Part shown: one piece after another, positions 6,864 to 14,123 of the stretch
Position numbering within the stretch: position 1 is the stretch's first letter
How the letters are laid out: the number at the start of each line of letters is the position of its first letter
Origin: Balneolales bacterium
GTDB taxonomy: Bacteria > Bacteroidota > Rhodothermia > Balneolales > Natronogracilivirgulaceae
DNA length: 17,136 nt
Assembly (NCBI GenBank): GCA_007131625.1
Contig: SLQC01000176.1
Coordinates: 1-17,136, forward strand
Direction of reading: 5' to 3'
The notes under the pieces: generated by a model
What the model saw: the letters and a program-made list of their open reading frames with translations, nothing else
What the model was told of the DNA's origin: nothing
Databases searched by the model: none
Translations under genes and position numbers: made by a program

Positions 6864-7979
6864 TCAGCTATAGCTGTTAAGCATCACGGGCATCACTAGC
6901 ATTAACATATCTTCGTCGTCATCCTGTACGGATGGACGGACGATTCCGGCTCTGTTTGGAGTCGAAAATTCGAACATCACTTCCGGATCATCGATATTAT
7001 TTAAAACATCCACCAAATACCTGGCATTAAAACCTATTTCCATGGGTTCATCCGAGTATTCCGATGCAATACTCTCCTTTGCCTCGCTGCTCATATCCAG
7101 GTCCTCCGCTGAAACCATGATCTCATCCGGTTTCATCTGGAACCGGATCTGCCTGGTTGTCGAGCTTGAAAAAACCGATACCCGTTTAACAGCCGCCAGC
7201 AGCTGTTCCCGGTTTATTTTAAGTGTTTTGTCATTCTCGCGCGGGATGACTGACTCGTACTTCGGATACTGCTCATTAATCAGTCGTGTGATGACAATCG
7301 TTCTTCCGGATTTGAAACTGACATGATCGCTGGTAATAATCAACTCGGAATCGGCTTCATCCAGCGCTTTGAAAACCAGATTAAGCGCCTTTTCGGGCAC
7401 AATGAACGACACGGCACTGGATGCGGATATATCCGACCGGACCAGTTTCACAAGCCGGTGTCCGTCCGTTGCCACAATGCGGCTTTCATCCTCTCCGATA
7501 TCAAAAAAGACTCCCATCATTGCAGGACGCAAATCATCGCTGGAAACCGCAAAACTGGTTTTTTTGATGGCGTCTTTGAGTGTGTCGGTGGCAATTTTGA
7601 TTTTCTGCCCATTTTCAAGTGTCGGCATATCCGGAAAGTCTTCTGCTTTTTCACCAGCCAGTTTGTAACTCCCCTTGTCGGTTCTGAATCGAACCAGAGA
7701 CTTGTCATCTACTTCAAATATAACCGGGATATCCGGCAACTGTCGAAGTGTATCCATAAGACGCCGCGCCGGAATAGCCACTGCACCCTCCAGTTCCACA
7801 TCCGCTTGCACATACTCAATAATATTAACCTCCAGGTCCGAGGCACTCAATTTAATACGGTTATCTTCCGTCTCAAATAACACGGTTTCCAAAATAGGTA
7901 GTGTCGCCTTGCTTGGGACGGCACCAATAACGGCAGAAAGACTGTTAACAAGTTCACCGCTTGTGATATTGAATTTCAT
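6864..7979 (-). CDS. dnaN: DNA polymerase III beta subunit (sliding clamp)
   Basis: The 371-residue beta clamp that encircles DNA as a dimer and tethers the replicative polymerase. It starts MKFNITSGELVNSLSAVIGAVPSKATLPILE, the normal opening. Three clamp domains of about 120 residues follow in order. Recognisable parts are ASDLEVNI, IPARRLMDTLRQLPD, TDGHRLVKL in domain 2, FKSGRTIVITRLINEQYPKYESVIP, and FNARYLVDVLNN in domain 3. The C-terminus, MPVMLNSYS, is three or four residues longer than the usual ending at MPxRL/I. Upstream, on the minus strand, AGGGA about 8 nt before the ATG is a modest Shine-Dalgarno match. dnaA and recF are not adjacent, unlike the gammaproteobacterial order, and no DnaA-box cluster is visible here, so this is not evidently the origin. 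It is followed by the SAM-hydrolase gene at 8 nt. Confidence 0.96.
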   Translation of the reverse strand: MKFNITSGELVNSLSAVIGAVPSKATLPILETVLFETEDNRIKLSASDLEVNIIEYVQADVELEGAVAIPARRLMDTLRQLPDIPVIFEVDDKSLVRFRTDKGSYKLAGEKAEDFPDMPTLENGQKIKIATDTLKDAIKKTSFAVSSDDLRPAMMGVFFDIGEDESRIVATDGHRLVKLVRSDISASSAVSFIVPEKALNLVFKALDEADSELIITSDHVSFKSGRTIVITRLINEQYPKYESVIPRENDKTLKINREQLLAAVKRVSVFSSSTTRQIRFQMKPDEIMVSAEDLDMSSEAKESIASEYSDEPMEIGFNARYLVDVLNNIDDPEVMFEFSTPNRAGIVRPSVQDDDEDMLMLVMPVMLNSYS

Positions 7980-8016
7980 AAAATTTCCCTGATCGTTGAA
8001 AATGGTTTATTAATAC

Positions 8017-8032
8017 CCTTTTGTGCAAAAGG
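8017..8032. promoter_or_regulatory. Palindrome upstream of dnaN, candidate operator
   Basis: CCTTTTG-TG-CAAAAGG has perfect 7-bp arms with a 2-bp centre, 38 nt upstream of the dnaN ATG. A register-shifted outer dyad (TACC 8014-8017, GGTA 8031-8034) adds to the symmetry. The near-zero loop points to a dimeric protein site in DNA rather than an RNA hairpin. It lies where a dnaN promoter would be expected; no clear -10/-35 pair could be assigned on that strand. Confidence 0.4.
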
Positions 8033-8115
8033 TAAAGTACAAAAATCCGGATTCTATTCTAAGAAATTGTGCTGCCTGATTCAATGATTAGGATTTTTTA
8101 TCTTTCCGAGACTAA

Positions 8116-8147
8116 TTGAAGACATAATTACGTTACTTCTAAATTTG
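8116..8147 (+). promoter_or_regulatory. Candidate Bacteroidota-type promoter of the porV-like gene
   Basis: TAAATTTG (8140-8147) matches the TAnnTTTG -7 box exactly, with TTG at 8116-8118, 21 nt upstream, in the place of the -33 box. Transcription would start near 8153. The preferred ATG at 8203 would then have a leader of about 50 nt. Confidence 0.4.
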
Positions 8148-8202
8148 ATGACTCCTTATATATATAAAGTTGGCGACACCCTTTACCAATTTATTATCCC
8201 GC

Positions 8203-9288
8203 ATGTTCGAGCGTGGCGCATTATCTCTTATTTTTCTGATATTAGTCGTCTCTCCTTTATACGGACAGGCTTTTGAATCAGCAAAATACGGTGGTGATTT
8301 TCTGTCGGTTGGAGGAGGTGCACGCCCACTCGGAATGGGCAGCGCCTATTCTTCCGTAACCCGTGATGTACTTTCGGGGTACTGGAATCCGGCCGGACTT
8401 TCAGGAATCGAAGACTGGCAGTTCGTCTATATGCACTCGGAGCGTTTTGCCGGTGTCGTGGGATATGACTACGGTGCCGTTGCCATACCCATCGAAGGCT
8501 CCGGCGGTGTTGTGGCACTCAGTTTTTTCCGGCAGGGTGTCGACGGAATAAAAAACACGCTGCACGCATGGGATCCGGAACAAAATCAGCCGAGATCCGA
8601 TCCCACCAGCTATATTCGTGAATTCAGTGCATCCGACATGGCCTTTTACCTCTCTTATGCCAATAATCTCAGTAACAGGTGGCACTGGGGACTCTCCGCT
8701 AAAGTTCTTCACTCCCGGCTCGGTCCGTTCGCCAATGCCTGGGGCTACAGCCTTGATACCGGACTTCAGATGCGGGGCGACCGATACCAATTCGGGATCA
8801 ATATCATGAATATTACCACACTTCTCAAATTCTGGACTGTCGACGAAATCGAACTGGAAGGACTTAAAAACTTCATTAATCCGGATACCGGAAAACCGGA
8901 AACACTACCTGAAGGCACCAACGAATATGTCCGCCCATCGGTCAAAATAGGAGGCAGCCGGAGCTTTAATTTTGGGGACTACTCCCTTGTTACTGCACTG
9001 GATACGGACATCCTGTTTGAAGGGCGCCAGACCTACTATCTCAATATCGGCGACATCAGTTTCGAGCCGCATCTGGGGACGGAGCTTGGTTACAAGGATC
9101 TTATTTTTATCCGAGCCGGTATCACAGATCTCCATTTTGACGACCGTAACGCCTTTTTCATGGCACCAACACTGGGGACCGGACTGAAACTCGGCGCATT
9201 TATGGTTGACTACGGCTTCAGCAGTTTTGCCGGCATCGCTTCTGACCTTGGATTTACCCATAGAATATCACTTCAGCTTACCCTGTAG
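8203..9288 (+). CDS. PorV/PorQ-family outer-membrane beta-barrel protein
   Basis: A 361-residue FadL-like barrel of the UPF0164/PorV-PorQ group. From ATG 8203 it has a signal peptide (hydrophobic LSLIFLILVVSPLYG, cleavage probably after GQA). A TTG at 8170 would put 11 extra residues before this and is less likely. The mature start, YGGDFLSVGGGARPLGMGSAYSS, and the following DVLSGYWNPAGLSG are the hallmark of the family. Alternating hydrophobic strands run to the end, which closes in the aromatic-poor but strand-like RISLQLTL. In Bacteroidota PorV is a shuttle or attachment protein of the type IX secretion system, but the family is broad and most members in related phyla are unassigned. No other type IX gene lies in this window, so a T9SS role is not claimed. 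Confidence 0.85.
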   Translation: MFERGALSLIFLILVVSPLYGQAFESAKYGGDFLSVGGGARPLGMGSAYSSVTRDVLSGYWNPAGLSGIEDWQFVYMHSERFAGVVGYDYGAVAIPIEGSGGVVALSFFRQGVDGIKNTLHAWDPEQNQPRSDPTSYIREFSASDMAFYLSYANNLSNRWHWGLSAKVLHSRLGPFANAWGYSLDTGLQMRGDRYQFGINIMNITTLLKFWTVDEIELEGLKNFINPDTGKPETLPEGTNEYVRPSVKIGGSRSFNFGDYSLVTALDTDILFEGRQTYYLNIGDISFEPHLGTELGYKDLIFIRAGITDLHFDDRNAFFMAPTLGTGLKLGAFMVDYGFSSFAGIASDLGFTHRISLQLTL

Positions 9289-9385
9289 GTGACCATGCCT
9301 CCTGAATCAACAAGACAACCGACGCATCACATCCGACACCGCCTATTTACTGATAAAGCACCTGCAGAAATCATCTGATTCAACC

Positions 9386-10324
9386 TTGAATACACCTCCG
9401 ACGGTCATAATAACCGGTCCTACAGCTTGTGGAAAAACCGATCTCTCGTTAGAACTGGCCCGTCATTTCAATGCCCCTGTCATTTCTGCCGACTCCCGGC
9501 AATGCTACAGGTATCTCGATATCGGTACCGGCAAAGTATCGGAGGATGTACGTGCCGAAATCCCACACTATCACATCTCCACACACTATCCTGATCAATC
9601 CTGCACCGCCTTTGATTTTGCAGGGTATGTCGCCCGGTGGAAAAAGGAGATTACCAGCCTGGGAACCCCTGTCATTATTGCGGGCGGCAGCACACTATAT
9701 ATTGAAGCGCTTATCCGACCACTGGACCCACTTCCACCGAGAAACGATGATCACATTCGTGAGCTTGAAGCAATGGCTGATCGGGCAGGACTGGGGGAGA
9801 TTCAAAAGAAACTTCGTGAAGTGGACCCGGATTATCTGGAGCAGATCGACGGTCTCAACCGCCATCGCATGTTTCGTGCACTCGATGTCTGGATGCAGAC
9901 CGGCAAACCGTTCAGCAGCTTTCATATGAACTGTGACATTTCTCCACCTCGGCATACCATTGTCATCTGTCTTGATCGCGACCGAACCGAACTTCACGAT
10001 CGCATCAGCCGAAGAATCGACCAAATGCTCGACGACGGACTTGTGGATGAAGTTCAATCCATCCTTGACATGGGGTATCACCCTGACCTCCAGGCACTGA
10101 AAACTGTAGGCTATCGCGAACCGATCGCATGGATTCAAAACTTATTATCAAAAGAACAAATGCAAGAACTAATAAAAACCAACACCCGGCGATATGCACG
10201 CAGACAACTAACCTGGTTTCGAAGATGGGTCGGGGTCCATCGATTCAACCTGACCGAGCACCCGCTTCCCGAAGTACGAAACAAACTTATACAAATGATC
10301 GAACAGTTAGCAGCTGAAAGCTAA
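9386..10324 (+). CDS. miaA: tRNA dimethylallyltransferase (tRNA delta(2)-isopentenylpyrophosphate transferase)
   Basis: Adds a dimethylallyl group to N6 of adenine 37 in tRNAs reading codons that begin with U, which aids decoding. It has 312 residues, normal for MiaA. The P-loop GPTACGKT (11-18) is intact. ISADSRQCYRYLDIGTGK (34-51) carries the catalytic Asp and the DSRQ motif, and PVIIAGGSTLYIEAL is also typical. TTG at 9386 is the only start that keeps the strand before the P-loop; no in-frame ATG exists between the upstream in-frame TGA (9290) and the P-loop. It lies 97 nt after the barrel gene and 47 nt before purS, so a porV-like/miaA/purS/purQ transcript is plausible. Confidence 0.95.
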   Translation: MNTPPTVIITGPTACGKTDLSLELARHFNAPVISADSRQCYRYLDIGTGKVSEDVRAEIPHYHISTHYPDQSCTAFDFAGYVARWKKEITSLGTPVIIAGGSTLYIEALIRPLDPLPPRNDDHIRELEAMADRAGLGEIQKKLREVDPDYLEQIDGLNRHRMFRALDVWMQTGKPFSSFHMNCDISPPRHTIVICLDRDRTELHDRISRRIDQMLDDGLVDEVQSILDMGYHPDLQALKTVGYREPIAWIQNLLSKEQMQELIKTNTRRYARRQLTWFRRWVGVHRFNLTEHPLPEVRNKLIQMIEQLAAES

Positions 10325-10371
10325 AGGCTGTACCTTAGAAACTTCACTATCAACTTTCAAAATCACACATC

Positions 10372-10620
10372 ATGCAAGTAGATATAATTATTACCCTTCG
10401 TGAATCAATACTGGATCCCAAAGGCAAAGCATCCCGTCATGCCCTTGAAAATTTGGGATTCCGGGAAATTACAGAAGTAAGAATCGGCAAATTTATTCAA
10501 CTTGAAATCGATACCGACGATCCCGGGGAAGCCCGCAAACTGGCCGAACAGGCCTGCGAGAAACTCCTGGCCAATGCCGTCATGGAAAATTACGAAATTC
10601 GCATTCCCGATAACGCCTGA
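10372..10620 (+). CDS. purS: Phosphoribosylformylglycinamidine synthase subunit PurS
   Basis: The 82-residue small subunit of the PurSQL complex, which converts FGAR to FGAM in purine synthesis. PurS bridges the glutaminase PurQ and the synthetase PurL and may channel ammonia. VDIIITLRESILDPKGKASRHALENLGF and the closing VMENYEI are family hallmarks. It starts with ATG without a Shine-Dalgarno sequence and is followed 23 nt later by purQ. The split PurS/PurQ/small-PurL arrangement is implied, but purL is not in the window. Confidence 0.95.
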   Translation: MQVDIIITLRESILDPKGKASRHALENLGFREITEVRIGKFIQLEIDTDDPGEARKLAEQACEKLLANAVMENYEIRIPDNA

Positions 10621-10643
10621 ACCCGACTTCAATCCAAATAATC

Positions 10644-11342
10644 ATGAATATAGGAGTACTTGTTTTTCCGGGGTCAAATTGTGACCATGACGCTTATCAC
10701 GCCCTAAAGCATATTCACGGCATCGACACCTCATTTATCTGGCATAAGGAGTCCGACCTCGGAAATGTGGATGCCATCGTCATACCTGGTGGATTTTCCT
10801 ACGGTGACTATCTTCGTAGCGGAGCAATTGCCCGGTTTTCACCGGTAATGAACTCCGTGGCGTCATTTGCTTCAAAAGGCGGTCCTGTTCTGGGTATCTG
10901 TAACGGATTTCAGATACTTCTTGAAGCTCGTCTTTTACCCGGTACCATGATGGCCAATGAACAGCTGCGCTTCTCCTGCAAGTTTATCAACCTGACCTGC
11001 CGGACAAACAGAACCCCATTCACCTCGTCAGTACCGACCGAAACCATTCTCCATATCCCGATTGCTCATGGAGAAGGAAATTACTTTGCTGACGACGATC
11101 TTGTAAAACAACTGGAAGATCGGGATCAGATCGTCTTTAGCTATTGCGATGCGTTTGGAAATATCACAGAGGTCGCCAATCCCAACGGATCAACTGCCAA
11201 CATTGCCGGCATCTGTAATGAAACGGGGAATGTCGTCGGAATGATGCCGCATCCTGAGCGGGCTGTTGAGAAACAGCTTGGATCCAACCATGGTCGTTTT
11301 CTTTTTGATTCAATAGATCAGTACCTGACACATAGCATTTGA
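10644..11342 (+). CDS. purQ: Phosphoribosylformylglycinamidine synthase subunit PurQ (glutamine amidotransferase)
   Basis: Class I glutamine amidotransferase that releases ammonia from glutamine for the PurL reaction. It has 232 residues, normal for PurQ. Opening NIGVLVFPGSNCDHDAYHAL, oxyanion region PGGFSYGDYLRSGAIA (48-63), nucleophile Cys86 in GICNGFQ, and catalytic His203 and Glu205 in MPHPERA are all in place. It follows purS directly. No good terminator was found just after the stop; a weak dyad CTGGTTTTGAAAAACAG lies at 11398-11414. Confidence 0.97.
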   Translation: MNIGVLVFPGSNCDHDAYHALKHIHGIDTSFIWHKESDLGNVDAIVIPGGFSYGDYLRSGAIARFSPVMNSVASFASKGGPVLGICNGFQILLEARLLPGTMMANEQLRFSCKFINLTCRTNRTPFTSSVPTETILHIPIAHGEGNYFADDDLVKQLEDRDQIVFSYCDAFGNITEVANPNGSTANIAGICNETGNVVGMMPHPERAVEKQLGSNHGRFLFDSIDQYLTHSI

Positions 11343-11590
11343 ACGCAGAATATGGACTTCACACTATCTCAATCCATTACTAAAACATCGGATACCCCTG
11401 GTTTTGAAAAACAGATACGATAGATAATCCGGAAAGTGTTGGCATACCTGGCCGATGATAGTTTGACCTAAGAAGTGAGGGGCAATCTCAATGAGTGAAC
11501 TCAAGCATGATTATAACTCATGGGTGCTCAATGTGTCATTACATATCCAAATATTTCAAACACAGGAAATTACAGCAAATACAATCACTC
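11343..11590. other. 248-nt spacer between purQ and lptB
   Basis: The lptB frame is open back to about 11495, but those residues do not resemble LptB. A 51-codon frame, ATG 11491 to TAA 11646, has a purine-rich GAGGGG 8 nt upstream and runs 56 nt into lptB in another frame; its product is unrecognisable. The stretch also holds the weak dyad at 11398-11414. No tRNA or strong promoter is seen. Confidence 0.35.
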
Positions 11591-12361
11591 ATGGAAAATC
11601 AGGGCCGCCAAAAACTTCACTGCAAGGACCTGGTCAAACGGTATAAAAAGCGTACTGTTGTGGATCATGTTTCTATTTCTGTGAAACAGTCGGAGATCGT
11701 TGGCTTGTTGGGTCCGAACGGTGCTGGGAAAACTACCACCTTTTATATGGTAGTCGGATTGATTCATCCTGAAAAAGGCCGGATCTATCTTAACAACAGG
11801 GATCTCACCTCCCTTCCGATGTACAAGCGTGCGCGGTCCGGTATCGGATATCTGTCCCAGGAGTCAAGTGTTTTTCGAAATCTGACGGTTCGGGAGAATT
11901 TGGAATCAATTCTGGAATTTTATTCCTTGAGCAAAGCGCAGCGCCGGGAGCGGGCCGATGTGCTGATCGAGGAATTCAACCTTCAAACCGTGGTAAACAG
12001 CAAGGGATTCAACCTGTCCGGTGGTGAACGCCGGCGGACAGAGATCGCCCGTGCCATGGTTACGCAGCCAAATTTCATACTGCTGGATGAACCGTTTGCC
12101 GGTGTCGATCCCATAGCTGTAGAAGACATTCAGAAAATCATTTCCCGTTTGAAACACAAAAACATCGGTATTCTTATGACTGATCACAATGTTCATGAAA
12201 CACTGGCCATAACAGACAGAGCTTATCTTATGTTCGAAGGCAGGATACTGAAGGAGGGATCATCCGACTTTTTGGCACAAGACAAAGAGGCGAGAAAACT
12301 TTATCTTGGTGAACAATTCCGATTAGATAGATACAAATACGAAATCACAAAAGAATCATAA
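11591..12361 (+). CDS. lptB: LPS export ABC transporter ATP-binding protein LptB
   Basis: ATPase that powers extraction of lipopolysaccharide from the inner membrane by the LptB2FGC complex. It has 256 residues from ATG 11591; the family runs to about 240-260. Walker A is GPNGAGKTTT (41-50), and the Q-loop region reads IGYLSQESSVFRNLTVREN, the LptB-type version. The ABC signature is LSGGERRRTEIARA, Walker B ILLDEPFAGVDPIAV, and the switch His lies in LMTDHNVHETL. The last ~20 residues, rich in charged and aromatic residues (FRLDRYKYEI), are an extension of moderate size. The rhodanese gene starts 1 nt after the stop. lptA and lptC are not visible as neighbours. Confidence 0.93.
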   Translation: MENQGRQKLHCKDLVKRYKKRTVVDHVSISVKQSEIVGLLGPNGAGKTTTFYMVVGLIHPEKGRIYLNNRDLTSLPMYKRARSGIGYLSQESSVFRNLTVRENLESILEFYSLSKAQRRERADVLIEEFNLQTVVNSKGFNLSGGERRRTEIARAMVTQPNFILLDEPFAGVDPIAVEDIQKIISRLKHKNIGILMTDHNVHETLAITDRAYLMFEGRILKEGSSDFLAQDKEARKLYLGEQFRLDRYKYEITKES

Positions 12362-12362
12362 C

Positions 12363-12689
12363 ATGACTGTAGAAGAAATCACCGTTCGGGAATTGAAGAA
12401 AAACCAGGAAGAGAACAAACCTGTTTTTCTGCTGGATGTCCGCGAACAACATGAGAAGGATTTTGTTGATATTGGCGGATCACTGATTCCACTCGGACAG
12501 CTGGTCGACCGGGTATTCGAAATAGATTCACAGAAAGACAAGGAGATTGTAATATACTGTAGAAGCGGAGCCAGAAGCGCCGAAGCCTGCAGGGTCCTCA
12601 TGGCCTCAGGATTCACAAATGTCAAAAACCTGAAAGGAGGCATCCTCAAATGGGCAGAAGAGATAGACCCCAGCTTACCTACCTATTAA
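12363..12689 (+). CDS. Single-domain rhodanese-like sulfurtransferase
   Basis: A 108-residue cytoplasmic rhodanese domain (GlpE/PspE size) with no signal peptide. The opening strand and LLDVREQHEKDF (23-34) carry the conserved DVRE. The active-site loop is YCRSGARS with Cys66 as the persulfide-carrying nucleophile, a 6-residue loop CRSGAR that fits sulfur rather than phosphate substrates. The closing NLKGGILKWAEEIDP is typical. The start ATG is 1 nt after the lptB stop, so translation is probably coupled, although no functional link between the two is known. It converges with rho, with only 22 nt between the stops and no clear hairpin there. Confidence 0.93.
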   Translation: MTVEEITVRELKKNQEENKPVFLLDVREQHEKDFVDIGGSLIPLGQLVDRVFEIDSQKDKEIVIYCRSGARSAEACRVLMASGFTNVKNLKGGILKWAEEIDPSLPTY

Positions 12690-12711
12690 TCATTGCTACC
12701 CTGGCGTCTGG

Positions 12712-13959
12712 TCAGACATAAGCGGCAATCTGATTAAGCAATTCATCATTGCTTTCAGTCCGCTTAAGCACCTGAAGTAAACTGACCATCGACTCTTTCG
12801 GGGATTTTTTCAGGAGATACCGGCGCACCATATTGCGTTCTTCCAGGGAGTCCTCAATAAACTTGTCTTCATTTCGTGTACCGGATGCCGCGATATTGAT
12901 GGCCGGAAATATGCGATCGTTGGCGATTTCTCTATCCAGAACCAGTTCCATGTTGCCTGTCCCCTTGAATTCTTCAAAAATGAGATCGTCCATTCGGGAA
13001 TTGGTTTCGACCAGACAGGTTGCAATGATAGTTAATGACCCGCCATTCTCAATTTTCCTGGCTGATCCGAAAATTTTCTTTGGGATGTCCAGTGCCCTGA
13101 TATCAAGACCACCCGACATGGTTCGACCACCTCCAGCTTGAGCGGCATTATAAGCACGACTAAGCCTTGTGATTGAGTCGATAAGCAGAACCGAATCCTG
13201 GCCCATTTCTGCTTTTCTTTTAACGTATCCCAATGCCAATTCAGAAATGCGAGTGTGACTTTTGGTCGATTTATCATTGGATGATGCGAATACACGTCCC
13301 CGTGTAGTACGAATAAAATCGGTGACTTCTTCGGGGCGCTCATCTACCAGTAATACAGCCAATTCAATATCGGGATGATAGTCGTCGATCGACCGTGCAA
13401 TATTCTTTAAAAGAACCGTTTTTCCGGTTCGAGGTGGTGCCACAATCAGAGCACGCTGACCTTTTCCTACGGGAGCAATCAGATCGATAACCCGAAGTTC
13501 CACTTCATCTGGATTTCGGGAAAGTTTGATCTGATCAATCGGCATAATAGGCGTTTGCAGATCGAATCTTACCGCTTTTGCCCAAACTGAATACGGTTCA
13601 TCATTCACATTGTTGACACTGATCAACCGTTTGTTGCCCCGCTGATCCTGTTCGGTTTCACCTTCCACCAAAAGTCCGGGTTTCAAATTGAAAAACCGCA
13701 CCATTTCCGGCACAACAAACGGGTCTTGCGGGGTTGCTGTAAACTCATGATCGAGTTGTCGAAGAAAACCAAAACCCTTTTCGGTCAGCTCAATAACACC
13801 GGAATACACCCCGGCGGGTTTAACATGCTGATTATCAAGAAAATTCGGCGTGACACCACCCTTCTGGTGGTTGTTACCCCGTTTACCTTTTGGCCTGTTC
13901 TTCTTGTTGTTCTTCTTTTTGTTTCTATTGCGTGATCGCTTATCCTGGGAATTACTCAT
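12712..13959 (-). CDS. rho: Transcription termination factor Rho
   Basis: Hexameric RNA helicase that ends transcription at Rho-dependent sites. It has 415 residues. Residues 1-35 are a low-complexity tail rich in Lys, Arg, Asn and Gln (14 Lys/Arg in the first 34) in place of the helical RHO_N domain. Residues about 48-120 form the primary RNA-binding OB fold (GVYSGVIELTEKGFGFLRQ, FNLKPGLLVEG). The ATPase part has Walker A APPRTGKT (174-181), Walker B VLLIDSITRLSRAYN (257-271), the Q-loop MSGGLDIRALDIPKKIFGSAR and the R-loop/secondary-site segment EEFKGTGNMEL. All catalytic motifs look intact. The 'PPRTGKT' form of the P-loop is the one common outside enterobacteria. It follows the TPR gene after 164 nt containing a structured leader, so it probably has its own control. 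Confidence 0.97.
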   Translation of the reverse strand: MSNSQDKRSRNRNKKKNNKKNRPKGKRGNNHQKGGVTPNFLDNQHVKPAGVYSGVIELTEKGFGFLRQLDHEFTATPQDPFVVPEMVRFFNLKPGLLVEGETEQDQRGNKRLISVNNVNDEPYSVWAKAVRFDLQTPIMPIDQIKLSRNPDEVELRVIDLIAPVGKGQRALIVAPPRTGKTVLLKNIARSIDDYHPDIELAVLLVDERPEEVTDFIRTTRGRVFASSNDKSTKSHTRISELALGYVKRKAEMGQDSVLLIDSITRLSRAYNAAQAGGGRTMSGGLDIRALDIPKKIFGSARKIENGGSLTIIATCLVETNSRMDDLIFEEFKGTGNMELVLDREIANDRIFPAINIAASGTRNEDKFIEDSLEERNMVRRYLLKKSPKESMVSLLQVLKRTESNDELLNQIAAYV

Positions 13960-13973
13960 AGCTTTATATTTAA

Positions 13974-14000
13974 ATAGACAGGAGGAGTCTATATTCCTCC
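13974..14000 (-). promoter_or_regulatory. Interleaved inverted repeats in the rho leader
   Basis: Read in the mRNA direction, four 6-nt segments follow each other: GGAGGA (14000-13995), ATAGAC (13992-13987), TCCTCC (13986-13981), GTCTAT (13979-13974). The first pairs with the third and the second with the fourth, each perfectly. The two hairpins exclude each other, or join as an H-type pseudoknot with very short loops. The last segment ends 14 nt before the rho ATG, so the fold could control initiation or early termination. rho of E. coli is known to control itself through its leader; a link here is inference. Confidence 0.45.
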
Positions 14001-14123
14001 CCGATAGATACTCTCAGACAATCGTCAGGACAGATACCACCCTCGGTCCTACCGTAACGGTTGTAAGTCTATATTGTAGTAATAATGATTGGAGTTATAT
14101 CCCGGATAGTCCACCGACCATCA

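Noticed and set aside
7980..8202. Replication origin next to dnaN
   Set aside because: AT-rich spacer, but no TTATCCACA-like DnaA boxes, no dnaA or recF nearby; only one palindrome is present.
8203..9288. Type IX secretion PorV proper
   Set aside because: The family match is broad and no other type IX gene is in the window, so the specific role is not claimed.
9295..9378. 27-codon ORF between the porV-like gene and miaA
   Set aside because: Short, no recognisable product, no start signal, and no other support.
11495..11590. 32-residue N-terminal extension of LptB from an upstream start
   Set aside because: Residues such as GCSMCHYISKYF are not LptB-like; ATG 11591 gives a normal-length protein.
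12690..12711. Bidirectional terminator between the rhodanese gene and rho
   Set aside because: Only 22 nt, with no stem of useful length and no T-run.
14051..14061. ACCGTAACGGT palindrome and AGGAC-N14-GTCCT dyad in the TPR-rho spacer
   Set aside because: Short arms; the first has a 1-nt centre and the second only five pairs with no T-run, so neither supports a terminator call.
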